Shown: positions 24,187-37,982, counted from the first letter of the stretch. The stretch: 64,000 nucleotides of DNA from Brachypodium distachyon (GCF_000005505.3 NC_016133.3:54835237-54899236); one strand, 5' to 3'. The notes: generated by a model not told the origin, from the letters alone. A program made the numbers and translations.

Positions 24187-27100
24187 ATGATGGGGCCGGC
24201 ACTGCTGAGCTTACCGCGCTCTTCGTCGTCTTCGGCTGTCTCCCCTTGTCATCTCTCTCCGGGACGCCGATCTGCCGCCGCCGCCCAGCGCCACCGCCCA
24301 TCGTTCCCCTCCAATCCCGCCGCAGGTCTCTCCACCTTCCCCTCCGATTGAAATCCTCTGTACGATTGGAGCGCTGGGTTAACCCAAATTTCGCACCTCG
24401 TAGTTGCTTGTCCATGATTCTGTGTTTGTTTTCCCCTGATTAAGCGTGGGGAGTTGTGGCTTAGTGGCTCGGTAGAATTGTGTTTGATGAGCACACGTTA
24501 ATCTCCTTCTCGTGCATGCCATGGTGGCATGACATGCCTCATGTGCTCCAAGATGTTTCATTTGGTAACCTTATACAACCATCGATTTGAGGATTTAGCT
24601 TGTCGTGCGTGTCAGCAAGCCCCAGTACAATCGCAAAATGTACCTAATTCGACAAATTGAGCCTATTGCATTTGCACATTTTGTGCCTTCTATATTGTTC
24701 ACATACACACACCAAAAAGATTCTCAAACATGCATCCATCTGTCATTTGTATTAGAAGGAAACTTAAAAGAAAAAGGCAAAACAGCAAACAAAAGGTCAG
24801 CCAGGAACCAAAAGGGAAAGGCAAAACAGAACTATACAGGAATAGGCCTGCAAAACAGAACTAAATCATTCACATAGAGTGCGACCGCAAATTAGCCATT
24901 AGTGGTGTTCTTTATTTCTGAACATCATCTTTAACTATTGTCCCCACCTTGCTGTTCAGTGGTCATGTCCTTAACATTTTACGCTTCCATGGTTATTTAC
25001 AGGAATATGCTATGCAAGTCAAGCAGTTGAACTGTTGCCGTCTTTCTACCCGGGGGTTGTGGTTCGAGATGCAAGGCTAGAGGACTGCTGGGAAGTAGCT
25101 GACACCCACTGTGGCTCATTTTTTCCGGGTTACAAATTCCCGTTAGACCTTGTTCTACGAATTGATCGTTACATTGCCCTCCTATCCGGTTTTTCGGTTC
25201 CACCTGGCTGCACGAGAACATGCCTTGTTGCGGTTAACCCTACTGCAGTTAACAATGCTATCAGTATCGAATGTGGAGATCTAAGAGATGCTGAATTTCA
25301 TGGGAAATACGGTCTCAGTAAAGGCTCAATAGCTGGCATCCTTACGGTTGACACAGTGGCGGACTATCTTCCAAGAAAGGGACCACTCAAGCAGAGAAGG
25401 TACATCATTATTTGCATGAAACTTAAATAAGCAAGTTCTGGTTTATAAATGCTGATATTGTTAACACAGATAGGTCAAACTGTAAGCTATAAATGTTCCT
25501 ATGGCACCCATAGCACAGTGCTTTCAATCTTTATCACTTGCCTATTTTATCATTTCTACTTGTATGTATTACTATTTACTCCTGCCTTGGTGTCTTGACT
25601 CTTGACATTGATGTTCCATATATTTGATATCATCAACCCAAGTCATTAACCATCTTGTTAGCACTTAAAATGTTGAATCAACTAGGCATATCAAACTCAT
25701 AATAAGAAAGTTGGCAAAATATCGCCTTTCATGTGAAAGGGAACATTGATATCTCGATCTTTCATGGAATACCAGTATAAAGTTCAAGCCAAAAAACTTA
25801 AATTCGCATCATAATTAGAGGTAGTAATCAACATCATGAGGCTACTCGTAATTCTCTAAATATTTATGGGAAGACAAAAAAACAGAATTGATTGTCATTT
25901 GCTAATAGCAGATGTGGGGAAACACCTGAGCATGTAAAACAAGCCGCCAAACCAAAACTCGAGGGTCAAAACGCTATCCCGGCTGCCTTCGCACAAGCTC
26001 CACCCAGAACCAGCAATGTAGAGTGGTCTGGGGCTTTTGTTTTGTTTTGTTTCTTCTTCTTTTTTCTCCTTTTTGCTCCTTTTCAGGTTGGTTCTCTGTT
26101 GTACAGTTCAGATCATTTTGATGCTTTGTTATAATACAAAATGACACGTATTTATATGCATATTCGTGGGAAAAACAAAATCTTCTTCACCTTAGCTAGT
26201 TGTGGCAGATGATTAGAAGCATGAGACGTAACAATAAATAGTTATTGCAACAATTGTATTTTTGTTTCTCCTTCCTGTAATAGAAGCACTGTACATTTAA
26301 AATGTGTACTATTTTGTTCCCCAAAATAGAAACAGGCTGGGGAGGCAATATCAAGGGTCTCGCTCAAAAAAGATGGCCGTTTTCTTTTTTGTGCTAACAA
26401 ATCAAGTTAAAAAGTTCCTTGACTCACAATAATATGTCAGGGCAACAATTAAACCACTGGAGAGGGGAGAAGTAAAATATATCCAAACTCTGGCATTTAA
26501 GGTAACCTGCAGTTGCATTCTGAAAACTAATAAGGTTTGAAAGTAACTAGTTGAACCAAGATACCTTACGATTCTAATCCAACTTGGGAATTCTTAAGGA
26601 CATGAAACATTAAATGTTTCTATAACTCATTCAGAAACAAAAATAATTGTAGAACACATTAGCTGAATATTGGGAAATGCCTCTCCCTTTCGATAAAAAT
26701 ATATTACTTGCAAGCTTGGCCCATGCCTATCTTGCTAGTGCGTGTGGCAGCTTTGCAAACAGAAGAATCATCGTTTTCTCACTGTCAGTCTTCTTGGAAA
26801 CCCATCTGGTGAACTCCCAAGATGGCATAAATGATATACACCACCCATATATTAGATCAATCACGAACAACACAATTGTGCAACCTATTTCTGTGTAATT
26901 CTGACATCTCAGTCATTCTCAATTATCTAATGCATTTCAGTTTCTGGAAAACAAAATGTTACTCTATCTTGCCTGGATGCTTCTACATGACTTGTTCTGC
27001 TTTCCTTTTATAGTTATGGATTGGCTTGGGATGGGACCGCATACCTTTTTAAATTCCCTATCTCCCTTTCTTGACTTAGAACCAAAAGTTATATAGTCAT

Positions 27101-28655
27101 GTAGGGCTAGAAAAACACAACTTCAGTGCATCCTCCTTGTGTAGGCAGTCTAGTGTACCTACCAACAACATGGACTACCAAATTGAATGTAACACTTTCG
27201 GACGACCCATTTCCTTGCCTCAAATAAACAACATGGTTCGAGTATAACCTGAACATGCAAGTCTCACCCAGTTTTACTTGAACAAGATGAAAAACGTGTC
27301 ATGAGTATAAGATGCCAGAACTCAGGCTGACTACAGGTTTAGTGGCAAATGGATGAACACATTATAGGTGCATTGCTTATTTGAAGAAATTCCTTGTAAA
27401 TGGTGCTAGAGTTTCAATTCAGGTTGATTAGGATGGGAGGCAAAAGCTTGTGCAGTATCCCCTTTGATATTTTCGATAACAAAATATGCTTAAAAGGTAA
27501 CTGATTAAAAGAAGAATAAAAATGCACTTCAATCATGTTGTCTAGCATAGTTTGAGAATGCATTACTAACTTAGCTAGTCGACTGAGATAGGAACCTAAC
27601 ATAGGACAAGCTTTCTGGAATGACATCCATGGCTCTTTCATGCTTTGTAATATTATAGGACAAGCTTCGTGTATTTCTAGTGCATCTTTTAATCTCAGTG
27701 AGAGTCTCTTCAAGACAGTGAGAAAATAGTTTCTCTGCACAGTTTGTTGATTGTTGTTCAACAGTATATTGATAAGATAATGGTCAGGTTACGTTGAGAT
27801 GTTAATTTCCTAATATGTTCTACTCCCTCCGTTCCTAAATACTTGTCGCTGTTTTAGTACAAACTTGCACTAAAACAGCGACAAGTATTTAGGAACGGAG
27901 GGAGTATTTCATAGCTGCCGATAGGAAGTATAGGCCCCTTTCCTGTATAAAGTTAGAGAAATATGAAATAATAGGGGGACCATGTGCATCACGAGAAAGG
28001 TTGAGAGCATGGAACCTCTTCTGGCGTCCACCTGAGTATCTGACACAATTACTTGAGTCACCTCTCATTTTAAAATATCTCCTCAAATCTTCAATAACTA
28101 AACTTCTTTCTGAAACAATTCCGGTAATCCAAATGAAATTATCCGCATGTAGCATGTAAAGGATAAGTTTTTGGTTGAATACAGTGCATATGTGACATTG
28201 GTTACTCTAGTTTCGGTGTGCATGAAGTGCTCAGTTATACAAACCTTCTCATGCACATCACTCCACATGAGATGGTGAAAATATGCCATTTGGCATTTCA
28301 GGAGAGTAAATATATACATGTTCAAGTAGTTTCTTCCCCTTAAAAGCCATTCAGGTTGCTTCCAAATTTATGCAGAACAGGTATTGCATATATAGCAAAT
28401 GTAGCGGTCCGAAAGGAGGAGCGCCGAAAGGGAATTGCAAAAATGCTTGTCGCGGAAGCTGAGGCACGAGCAAGGAGTTGGGGTTGCCGGTCCGTGGCCC
28501 TGCATTGTGATGTAAGTAACCTTGCTGCACTGCGACTGTACAAAAACCAAGGTTACAAATGCATCCGTGTACCAGAAGATGCAAAGTGGCCAGCACCTAA
28601 GATAGCTCCAGGAGTGCGATACAACTTCATGATGAAACTAGTGCCCAAAATGTAA
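24187..28655 (+). CDS. GNAT-family N-acetyltransferase, probably plastid-targeted, 3 exons
   Basis: GCN5-related acetyltransferases move an acetyl group from acetyl-CoA to an amine, in plants often protein N-termini or lysines. Exons 24187-24325, 25003-25399 and 28376-28655 join in phase to 271 aa. Exon 1 encodes a Ser/Arg/Pro/Ala-rich leader of about 46 residues with no acidic residues, typical of a chloroplast transit peptide. The catalytic domain follows: VVVRDARLEDCWEVADTHC, GILTVDTVADYLP, then YIANVAVRKEERRKGIAKML. In that last stretch RRKGIA (195-200) is the R/Q-x-x-G-x-A acetyl-CoA loop. VALHCDVSNLAALRLYKNQG (motif B) comes next. Intron 2 is unusually long, about 3 kb, and holds a perfect-hairpin MITE but no other feature. 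Two ATGs stand in tandem at the start; I used the first. Substrate is unknown; similarity to plant plastid GNATs is from motif recognition. Confidence 0.88.
27821..27906. mobile_element. Stowaway-like MITE, perfect 38-bp inverted repeat, in GNAT intron 2
   Basis: 86-bp element beginning TACTCCCTCCGTTCCTAAAT. The two 38-base arms are exact reverse complements around a 10-base loop. Transcribed within the intron it would fold into a long perfect hairpin. The perfect arms suggest a recent insertion. Confidence 0.92.
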
Positions 28656-31600
28656 GCTGTATAGGATCAGAGTATCAGACCACAAAAATTGAGATATGTA
28701 GATACTACAGGGATGCCCCAATCGTGGCCATTCTCACGTATAGCAGTTGTTGTATAGTGCAGTGTACATTGTATATCATACAGCTACATATATTGTTTGA
28801 AAAAGCAGTGAAGATGTCGAGACATCATTTGTTCAGATGCACTGACTCAAAATTCCTGGCACATGTTTCTCCAGTGCCATAGACACGAGCTCTTTGTTTT
28901 CAGCATAGAGTTTATTCAGTTACGCATATGTTCTTCTTTGCCTCTTTTTTAACTTTCAATATTATGAAGATTGTGCCCAGAAAGATCAATTTTTGAGAAC
29001 GCAATGACATGGTCTCCCTGTGATGTTTCATATACATTTTTCGAACCATGGTGCCTGTTCAATTGTTCAAATATATGTCCCTGCTGCTCTCTGCCATGGA
29101 ATTGAAGGTATGATGTGCGTCACCTCAGTGCACTGTACATGTGTTCTGCAAAATGTCCATCCCCTTAACTGACTTTTCTCATGCAGCAATACAAACCTTG
29201 AAGCCTAAACAATGCACCCTGAGAGTGAGACTGATGCATGGCAACGAAGAGTGTGGTACTGGTACTACTATGGGGTGTAGTGTGGTCTTTATGGTGTTCT
29301 TGACACCAACCAGGTAACGCCCCTTTTTTTCTGAACCGTATGGTTGTTGGAGCATTGCTGCTAATGTTTCTGTAGAGCCCTGCCGATTCCGTTGAAGAAA
29401 TGGGGAGAGATTTTGCTGTTGGTTGGGTGGGTGGGGTGGGGAAGCCCTGGGAGGGAGGAGAGGATCAGAGGAGATGGAACAGAAGAACATGTCACATGGG
29501 ACGCATGCATGCATACACTGTCCTGGAAGAAGCTCCTCCTACTCATCATCTCCACACCAGCAGCTGCAGGTGAGATGAGATCGTTGGATCTGTGCATAAT
29601 GCATGTGACTCAACGAATTTTGACGCCATTTATATGTCTCCCTTTTGTGCCCAGCATTATGCACTACACGTACACCAACACACGTTGCCTTCCAGATTCA
29701 GATCGGCTACAACCTTTTTTTGTTTGTTTTGGTCTGGGGAATAATACTGGCACATGCATGGTGGATAGTGGTAGCTCAGTGGGGGGTGAGAAATGGCTTA
29801 ATCTCGAATGTTGATTTCTAACTGGTGAACCTTTTGGGCGAATAGGGAAAATGATTTCTTGTTCGTATGAGAATTCTGATGTGAAAAGAATTAACGACCT
29901 TTCAAGCATGGGAAATGAACGCGGATCTTCAATTGTATCGTCTATTCTGATGTGAAAAGAATTAACGACCCTTCAAGCACATCAGATCCTCTTTGGTTCA
30001 AAGTTTTGTGGCATAACCAAACAGTGGGTAACTGTAGGGTTTCTTGAATCCAAAAGACTTTCAAAAACAAATTGGAGAATTTCAATCCTTTTGTTGCGCA
30101 ACATTTTGTATGGAAATTATCATTGACTTCATCCTTTTGGAACTTTTTGGTATGTATTTTTGTGTTATAACCAAACAAACCTTTGGTGTAGATGTTTAGT
30201 ATTCAGTTCCTTAGAATTCAAGATGACATGACTTTTGAACCACACGTTTTCTTCTTATTCCCGTTGTTTCCAGAATGCTCCAAATCAAAGTGGTTTGTGG
30301 CTGTTAGGAATTTTTAGTTGTTCCATTTGCAGGATTCCAAATCAACGGTGTCTTTTGTATTCATTTCAAACAAAAAGTTTGATGTGCAAAAATGCTTCCT
30401 CCGTTATTTCTATGGTCGAACAATCAACCATCCTTAAATCCTTGAGAAGCTATTCCCGTGTTCTTATGTTTTATAAAATCTGACAAACCGCAGTTAGCCT
30501 GCACTATATTCGCAACAAAAAATAGATAATTTAAATTATGATACTTCCTCCGATTCATATTAATTGTCGAAATAAATGTATATTAGGATCGGAGGGAGTA
30601 GTTCCAAAAGCCTTCTAACGAATACTCTGAGCCACGCCCTGGTCTCACATCCACGACGGATTTCGCACGATCGTCGATCCGGAATACTCCGAGCCATAGA
30701 TTTATCATTATAACCACTTAAATAAAATAACCTCCGGGGTAACATGGCTGGGTCGGGTGATTTGACCGCGGGACCATTGACATAGTATCTCCAGTGGAAA
30801 TCCCGAGGCGGAGAAAAAAAACAATTTCCATATCACCAGTAGGAGAGCACGAACATGATACGGTGACCGGCGGTCGCCGGTGACAGGGTGCGGGCGATAG
30901 CCGGTGCGGTCGCCGCGTCGGTGGCCGACGCATCGGTCGACAGAGGTTCGGGCCTGTTTGGGCCGGACGGCCGGACGGCCGGCGCTTGTCACCGACAACG
31001 CCTCCTGGTGAGCTGTGCCGCAAAGAAGAAAACCAAACTTGTGTACGGTATCAGTCTAGAAGCAATTTTTAGCTTTTGAAAGTGTACGTAACGTATACTC
31101 CTGCCATAGTGACATGCATAACCCCCACATGACCGACCGACGCTAGCTCCCCTTTCTCGTGTCTTACTTTTCACATAGTACTTTCCCATTCCGTAGCCAT
31201 TATGGTACACCGGTGGATAGATGGTCGATGTGTGCTCATCTAAAAAAATTTGCAGGACTATGCTTAAGACATTTTTTATTTTTTAATGCTTACAACGTTT
31301 GCTTATGTAATATTATTCAAAACAACAAATGGGAAAAAAAACAAGGGTTATATTTATGATGTTGCTAACAGAAATAAAGAAAAAGCATAGGATTAGAGTG
31401 TCATGTCATTTTGAATGCTACATGATTAAATGAATGTTTGATTGTGCACAATAAAAACACAGTAATTTTACCAAGAGGTTTGAGTGGATGCAAAAAAAAA
31501 TCCTATAGAAACCAGTCCAAATGAATCATAAGAAAAAATCGAATAGTTTCAATCCTATGAAACAAAAGACCCACATAAGAATATTCTAGGGATCAGAATC

Positions 31601-33222
31601 CTCCCAAAAAAAACTTTGAGAATCCTTTAAATCAAATTAAGAGGCCCTAATACTAGTTAGCGTAGTGATCTGCAAAGGTGTGGTGAGAAAGTCACATGGG
31701 CTAAATGATAGATGCTATGTCATTTTACTGTCCAGTTGTTCCAAAGTGACAAAATAAAGGTAAAGATTGAAAGATTCTCCTTTTTCTTTATAAGTACGCG
31801 CTCCTAATCTAAGCGATAGATTAGTTGGTCATGGTCCAGAATTATGAAGTCATGGGGCACATGCAACCGTCGTGACCCCATGTTTCCGATTTCTTTTCTT
31901 TCCTCTTTTTTTCTCCTTTTCTTTTCCATTTTTAAACTCATTTCTTTCTGGCCGAGCATGCAGTCCCAGATGTCCCTTGACCGGTTTCATCAACTAATAT
32001 TGCTAGCTACCAACTTTCATGGTATTCCGGCAATAACAATGATGCAAACGTAGGAGTATCTCAGAAGCAATACCAACAAAAAAAGTACATGCACAACAAA
32101 GGTACACATGCACGCCCAATTATAATTTGTGGCTTTGTTAATTTTGTATGGCAATTAGAGTAACAGGCTAGCCAACTTGCCCTTGGTTATGGAGTTGCAA
32201 GGGCGTACCTACGTGATTAGGAAGTCGCAACGGCAGCTGTGACTAAACAAACAAACACCTCAACCTGCAGTCTCCCGTTCTGGTGTGCGTCCGACGTGGC
32301 GACGGCGACGGGTTGTCAGCTTCTGCCAGCTGGAAAGCTGCCAGTGGCACGTCGGATTCAGGGGGCGATGCCAGGTCAGTATTACGGGAGGTCACACACA
32401 ACTCGCAGGTTAATCAAGCAACCACTGCTAGTGCTAACACACCGATCGGCAGATTATACTACTCCATGTGTATTTTTAGTCATGTTAACAATACTCAATA
32501 CAGTACGTATTATACTCTTAGACGAATGGAACGGTATCGATTTCTCCACAGATGGACCTAATTAGAAGTACATGTAGGTCTAATGTTTGTTAACGGTCAT
32601 AAGAATTTTTCGTGTACGACATACTGTCTTTATCTAACCGAAAAATGAATTCTCAGTTCGTTCACTGAAAGGAACTCAAAAGATGTTCCGGTCTGAATTC
32701 TGTATATTCAGACTGGACTGGTGTGACGAGCGATCTATATTAAATTTTACCATAATTTAAGACGGAGAAGGGGGTACGTTATTACGTATGACAAGCTAGT
32801 TGTTCCCGTTGGTAGTTGAGCTGTTTTTGGCAGTGTGTTCTCCTTGCGTCGCCATCGTCGGCAGCCACCGGCCGCTAGCGTCCAAATCGGGCCACCTAAT
32901 TGCCATGACCTTGGCCGATCTCCATCGGCCGCTGATCGTCTAGTTAACCAATCAATCAATTAAGCCAAGCCAAGGCCATCTCACGATAACTACACCTGCA
33001 CACACATTTGCACCGATCATCCAAAGCTATATAGCCAGCCATCCAGCCAACGAGCAAGCACCAGCACCTAAATAGCTTTATTGTTCTCGTCAGTTAATTA
33101 ATTAATCCACCGTACGTACGCGCGTACGTGAAAGCGAAGCATCCATCGGTATCTCGTCCGCTCGATTTGTACGTACCACGACGGGCGTCTACGCGTACTA
33201 TGATTCTACGAATTGTGCGGAG
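28656..33222. other. intergenic region with degenerate repeats
   Basis: 3' flank of the GNAT gene, then 4.5 kb without a supportable gene. Holds a 59-bp Stowaway-like hairpin (30542-30600), a 36-bp direct repeat at about 29874 and 29945, and an A-rich stretch 31430-31640 resembling decayed transposon sequence. Open frames are short and lack recognisable domains. Confidence 0.5.
30542..30600. mobile_element. short Stowaway-like MITE (59 bp)
   Basis: Left end TACTTCCTCCGATTCATATT and right end ATTAGGATCGGAGGGAGTA are imperfect inverted copies with TA borders. It is probably an internally deleted or minimal copy. Confidence 0.7.
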
Positions 33223-33227
33223 AGATT

Positions 33228-34012
33228 TGTCGGGGGATGACCGGGTAGGGTCATAACGACACATATTAGTCGGGATAACGAGAGCAAAGCCGGCATTCTT
33301 AAGCCGAATTAATAACAGGGCGGCATATCAAGTGTATGCCGGCATATCTATCTTGTCTCATGTGATTGCAGTATAAGCATGAGCAATCTGATCTTGGCCT
33401 ACGCCGAGATGCGTCAACGGTCCTATTCTGAGCACATGGCGCAAAGTAAAGCAGCGTCCCCTTTATCACGGAAAAGCAGTCGTTGCTCACGTCGCGGTGC
33501 CAGGCGACTGCACAGTGCGCACCGAAGAAGGTCCAATGACGAAAGCCGGGGCGTGGCTACAGCACGCCGCCTGGTGACACGAAAAGTAAAGATGTTTTGT
33601 CCCCTGCCGTGCAGCCCGGAGGGAACCGTGGGACGTACCCGGCGAGCCCCGTAGAAGATAGGATTTGCTTTTGGTCCACATGTCAGTGTGACATCGGCGG
33701 CCTATAAATAGGAGCACCACCCCTCCAGGAAGAGGGGTTCTTCACTTAGTCATTTAGAGTTTTTCCCTTTTTCTTCTTCTTTCTCAAGAAACAGCTCAAG
33801 GAGCGCCGTCTTAGCCCTTGGTGTCTCGAGAAATACTATAAAGCAGGAGTATGAGTTTTACCTCATCTAGAGGGCTCCGAACCTAGGTAAAACAGCACGT
33901 GTTCTTGTATTGTGCGTGGTTCTAATCACGTCCTCCCTCCTCCGGTTCCTCTTTCATCCATCGGCTCCATCATAAGCCATCATATGACATCTGTCGTGAC
34001 ACCACCACGACA
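33228..34012 (+). mobile_element. solo LTR with 5-bp target duplication
   Basis: 785-bp segment starting TGTCGGGGG and ending CCACGACA, so the termini form the inverted TGTCG/CGACA pair expected of an LTR. It is flanked by perfect AGATT duplications (33223-33227 and 34013-34017). A TATA box (TATAAATA, 33703-33710) precedes a leader containing pyrimidine-rich and GGCTCCGAACCTAGG-type U5 sequence. No internal retroelement domain lies on either side, so this is what remains after LTR-LTR recombination. The family differs from the large element at 39-51 kb. Orientation follows the TATA box. Confidence 0.88.
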
Positions 34013-34017
34013 AGATT

Positions 34018-37000
34018 TTAGTTTTTTCTTTTTTTTTTCTTTTTCCGTCTTTGCCTTGCTTCAACGGCAATGCTAGCTCCAATACGTATGTAGGAGAGCT
34101 AGTGATCGATGACTGACTGTTTGCGTGGGGCCTTGCTGCCGTGATGGATGCATGCACGATGGCAACGCCTGTCACTCGCTCGCTTTTGCCCAAATGCTTC
34201 TCTGTCAGCATTATTGAGGAGACTAGCAGGCAGCTCCGGACTGGGGAACGAGTTGACGCTCGCTCCTGTTGTCGCGCCCAGTGCCGGACTGCCGGACGTG
34301 CGTGCAAGTGGCCGGGCTAGCTAATTTTGTCAGCCAAGGATTGTTATTAATCCGTTTTTCTTGAAAACGTACGGAAGGATTTCCGGATCGAGTTTCCTAC
34401 CAGGCCTGTGTAGTAGAATTCGGTTCGATGACAAAATTAGCAGAATCAATCACCGCATTAATTTGATCTGTGGCGAGGAATGCTGCGGTGTTCGCTCCGT
34501 CTCATATTAATTCGAGCAGAATCAAGCACCGCATTAATTTGATCTTGGCAAAAACACCCCCAAGACCCGGAGGAGATGTTGAAAACCTCCGAGCGGTTCC
34601 TCGCCGCAATGTGCGTATGGTATGGCCACGAGTCCACGCGCCGACGCGCGATTCCCGGCCGGAACGGGAAAGTTCCCTGCTCCTTCGTCCCCTCGTGCTC
34701 CGATCCCCACCAGCCGTCGCGTTCCCGATCCACGGCCAGGATAGAATCATAGAAGCAGAGAATCAAGGGGGTGTCACATGGGCGACGCGTCGTCATTCGC
34801 CAACACGCCGCTCTCACGTGTTGTTGTGCTCCATCACATCCCATCCCGTTCTGTCATGCTCTGCTTCCTTCTGGCCCTGCTTCTCGTGATCGCTTCGTGC
34901 CGCCGCACCTCTCGCTCACTCACTCCTGGGCTGGCTCCCACTGCGTGCATCCTGCCGGGGTTGGGCCCCAGCTGCAGCGAGACTGATCGAGGCTAGAACC
35001 TCTTAACCTATATAGAAGAAAGAAGCTGCGATGTAGGTTAAGAGGTGTATTCTAGAAGAAGAAGAAAAAAGAACCTCTTAGCCTCGGTTGGCTCAGGCTC
35101 AGCTGATCCCAGAGACTGGAATTGGCAACGCATGATCTTTCGGGCAGGCAGGGTTCCGTAGGGGTAATAACATGCAGCGAGCGAAAGGGTAAAAAGCGTT
35201 ACGCAGTGGGCCCCGCATTGTGGAGTTCCTCCTCATCCTCTGCTTCCTCGATCCATTGCCTTTCTCTCCAGGCGATGGATGGATGATGCAGCGGTTGTTC
35301 CCTCCTTGGAGTTTCTTTTTCTGGTATATATCCCCGATGGCCGAATGGATCTTTGCCCCTTTTTTCCTTCTTCGCTTTATCCATCCTGGACGTACGTACT
35401 CGTACTTGCGCCTGCTGTAACCAGCAGGGCTGCCGTCACCATCCACATGCGCTTTATTTCCTTTCCTTTCTTTTCCTCGCTCTCGTGCATCCCCGCATCC
35501 GGTTTTGGGAAACAAGCTTCCTGGAGGCTGAACGCTGAAGCTCCCCGCATCTGGAAATGCGAACGCACGGCCTGGAATGTGGAGTACGGTAGCGGGTTCA
35601 GTGCATTGGCGTGTAACGGATTCGGTGCTGCTTGTGTTCTGGTTGGACATGTAGAATTTCCGCTTTGGTAGATACTAGTTAAAAAAGGTTGATTTGATAT
35701 ATGCCGGTGCAATTCTTGCGTATTTGAAAAATGACAATATAATTTGTATCTATTAAAAAAGGCCATTGCAGTGGCATCATTCAACCCATTGTTATGACGT
35801 TTTTTGAGGAATCTGTAAATTTCTAGTGGGATCTTTTAAAAATAAAAATGAAGGTGCTGTTTTTTGAGTACGCGGGTATTCAAATGTCATACATATCAAA
35901 TTAACCTAAAAAAGGAGGTACTCCCTCGTGGTTCTTAAAGAAGGGCATTTTAGTTTCATTCAAGTAAAAAAAAATTGTTTAACCATGTTTATTGATAACT
36001 TAGTCGACATATGTAATATAAAAAATACAATAGAAAATAGTGTGTGGATGTATCTCATGTGTCTCGTTTTTAAGCAAAATGCTTAAATCTTAGTTGATGG
36101 TATCAGAACTGTTGGATTAGCAAAATGCTTAAATGACTGATTTTTTTTTATAATATCAGAGTTTTGCATAGTTTCATGCATGTACATCATCCACGAGAGT
36201 TTGAAAAACTCACGCATGCATGACTTAGCTTATTACGGTCACACCACTCGTGTTGGTTGAACAAGCCTTGTGTGACCATCTTCATTCAAACTGTCGCACC
36301 TCAAAAATTCATTCATCTGCATAGATTGAAGGGGTCAGCGATAGAACTAGAGAAACATCTTTAGGGTTGTGGCAACAAGGCCGTATTTTTAGTTACCATC
36401 CGTTAACCCATTTGCCACCCTAAGTCATATCCAAAGTTTTTGAAAAAGAAATGGTTTTGCGCTATGGATGATCATCACCAAACTCACGAACCACGACTAC
36501 ACAAGATAGTTCCGTCCACTACACTGTAGTTGCATTTGCAAATTCACACAAGTGCAATACTTAATTGTCTCAAAGAACATAGAGTTCAAAATTATAAGAC
36601 TCGTTCAATAAATAGCTAGGACTTTGGTTTACCATGGTCACCACAAAACCCAGCCCCCTGAGAAAAAACAGGATCTGATACACATAATTTTGAATATATG
36701 AAAACCCTCCTTTGTTATCAACAATACCATTCCCAACAATCCAAGATAGATCAACGAACAACACCTGCTCAACCTAGGATAAGTGATTTGATGGATCTAC
36801 TTAATTAACCTGTACAAGCCGGCCACTTTTACTTTTATTAATTGGTCCGTAGTAATTTATGATTTTGGTGAGTTCTCCTCAAAGCTAGCTCCTGGCCATT
36901 TCTCTATCTCTATCGTCTCTCTCTCAACAGAAAAGAAAAAGAACACTTCGAACTCTATGTCTTAGTTGTAGCTAGTATTTATCCGGTCAAAGTACATCAC

Positions 37001-37961
37001 CGAGAATTCCATGACATGTACAGACTGGCTCGCCCAAAAGCGGCCAGGTGTATCAAGCTCGAAAGAAGGCGGCTTAATAAGATATAAAAATAAAGTGGTC
37101 CAACTTGACAAGGCACACGATCCACTTGACGTGCCTGCATCACGTAGCTAGATCAGCCTCACGACTTACCGCCCGTACATATACATCCATGATCTCACAG
37201 ACAGGAAGAAGCCGCCACGGCAAATTATTTACCACTTCAACGTTAATTTTTGACGGAGTATGCAGAGCGTAAAGTAGGATCCAGTCGTTTTCATCTACGG
37301 CCCGGGTTAATGCGCTTCTAATTCCGAGAAACACAGCGACGTTACTACGTTCTCTTTTGGGTAAATTGAGTGGATACATATGGTCAATTTCTGTAGCCCC
37401 TGCGCGCGGGCAATCTAATTAACCACGAGGCGGCGACCTGGCAACGTGGATCGTTTTCGTTTGTTTACGTTTTATTGTTCGTTAGTCCAGGGCAATTAAT
37501 CAATTACATATACATGCTCGAGGCAATCAGGGATTCAGGGTCCGGTCAAGCCAAAGCATAGGTGGTAGTACTAGTACTAAAAACTAACTACTACAAGTAG
37601 CGCTACTATTTGTGTATAATATAGGGTAATTAAGCGAGCACATGCCATGCATGATCTCGCCTTTGAATGTGACTGTATCAGTGTTTGTGCATGCACCACG
37701 CGCTGACCAGGGATCGACGGCGACATGGGGCTGAGGTGGCGAGACGGCCGGATCGGCATCCACGCACGCACCTGCCCTGCATCTGCATGCACCAGCAGCG
37801 ACCGGGCAACCAACCGCAGCTCCGTTGCTGAGCTTGCACCACATGCATCCCTCTCTCTCTGCGGCCGGTGGGGCATCGATCGATCGCACTTTGTGATTTT
37901 GGTTTATTTGTACTAGGTAGCAAATGGTTGCGCGGAAATCTGTAATCATCTTAAATTTGTA
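34018..37961. other. intergenic region with small repeats
   Basis: No supportable gene. Contains a 31-bp direct repeat (34439 and 34516), a 13-bp perfect hairpin (34998-35010 with 35034-35046) and a single Stowaway-like terminus near 35919. The remainder is AT-rich or GC-mixed sequence in which I recognise nothing. Confidence 0.5.
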
Positions 37962-37982
37962 TAATCCCTCCGTTTCATAATT

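Noticed and set aside
28656..37961. A host gene hidden in the long intergenic stretch
   Set aside because: Scanned for catalytic motifs, exon-like chains and conserved wording; only short unrelated frames and transposon traces were seen.
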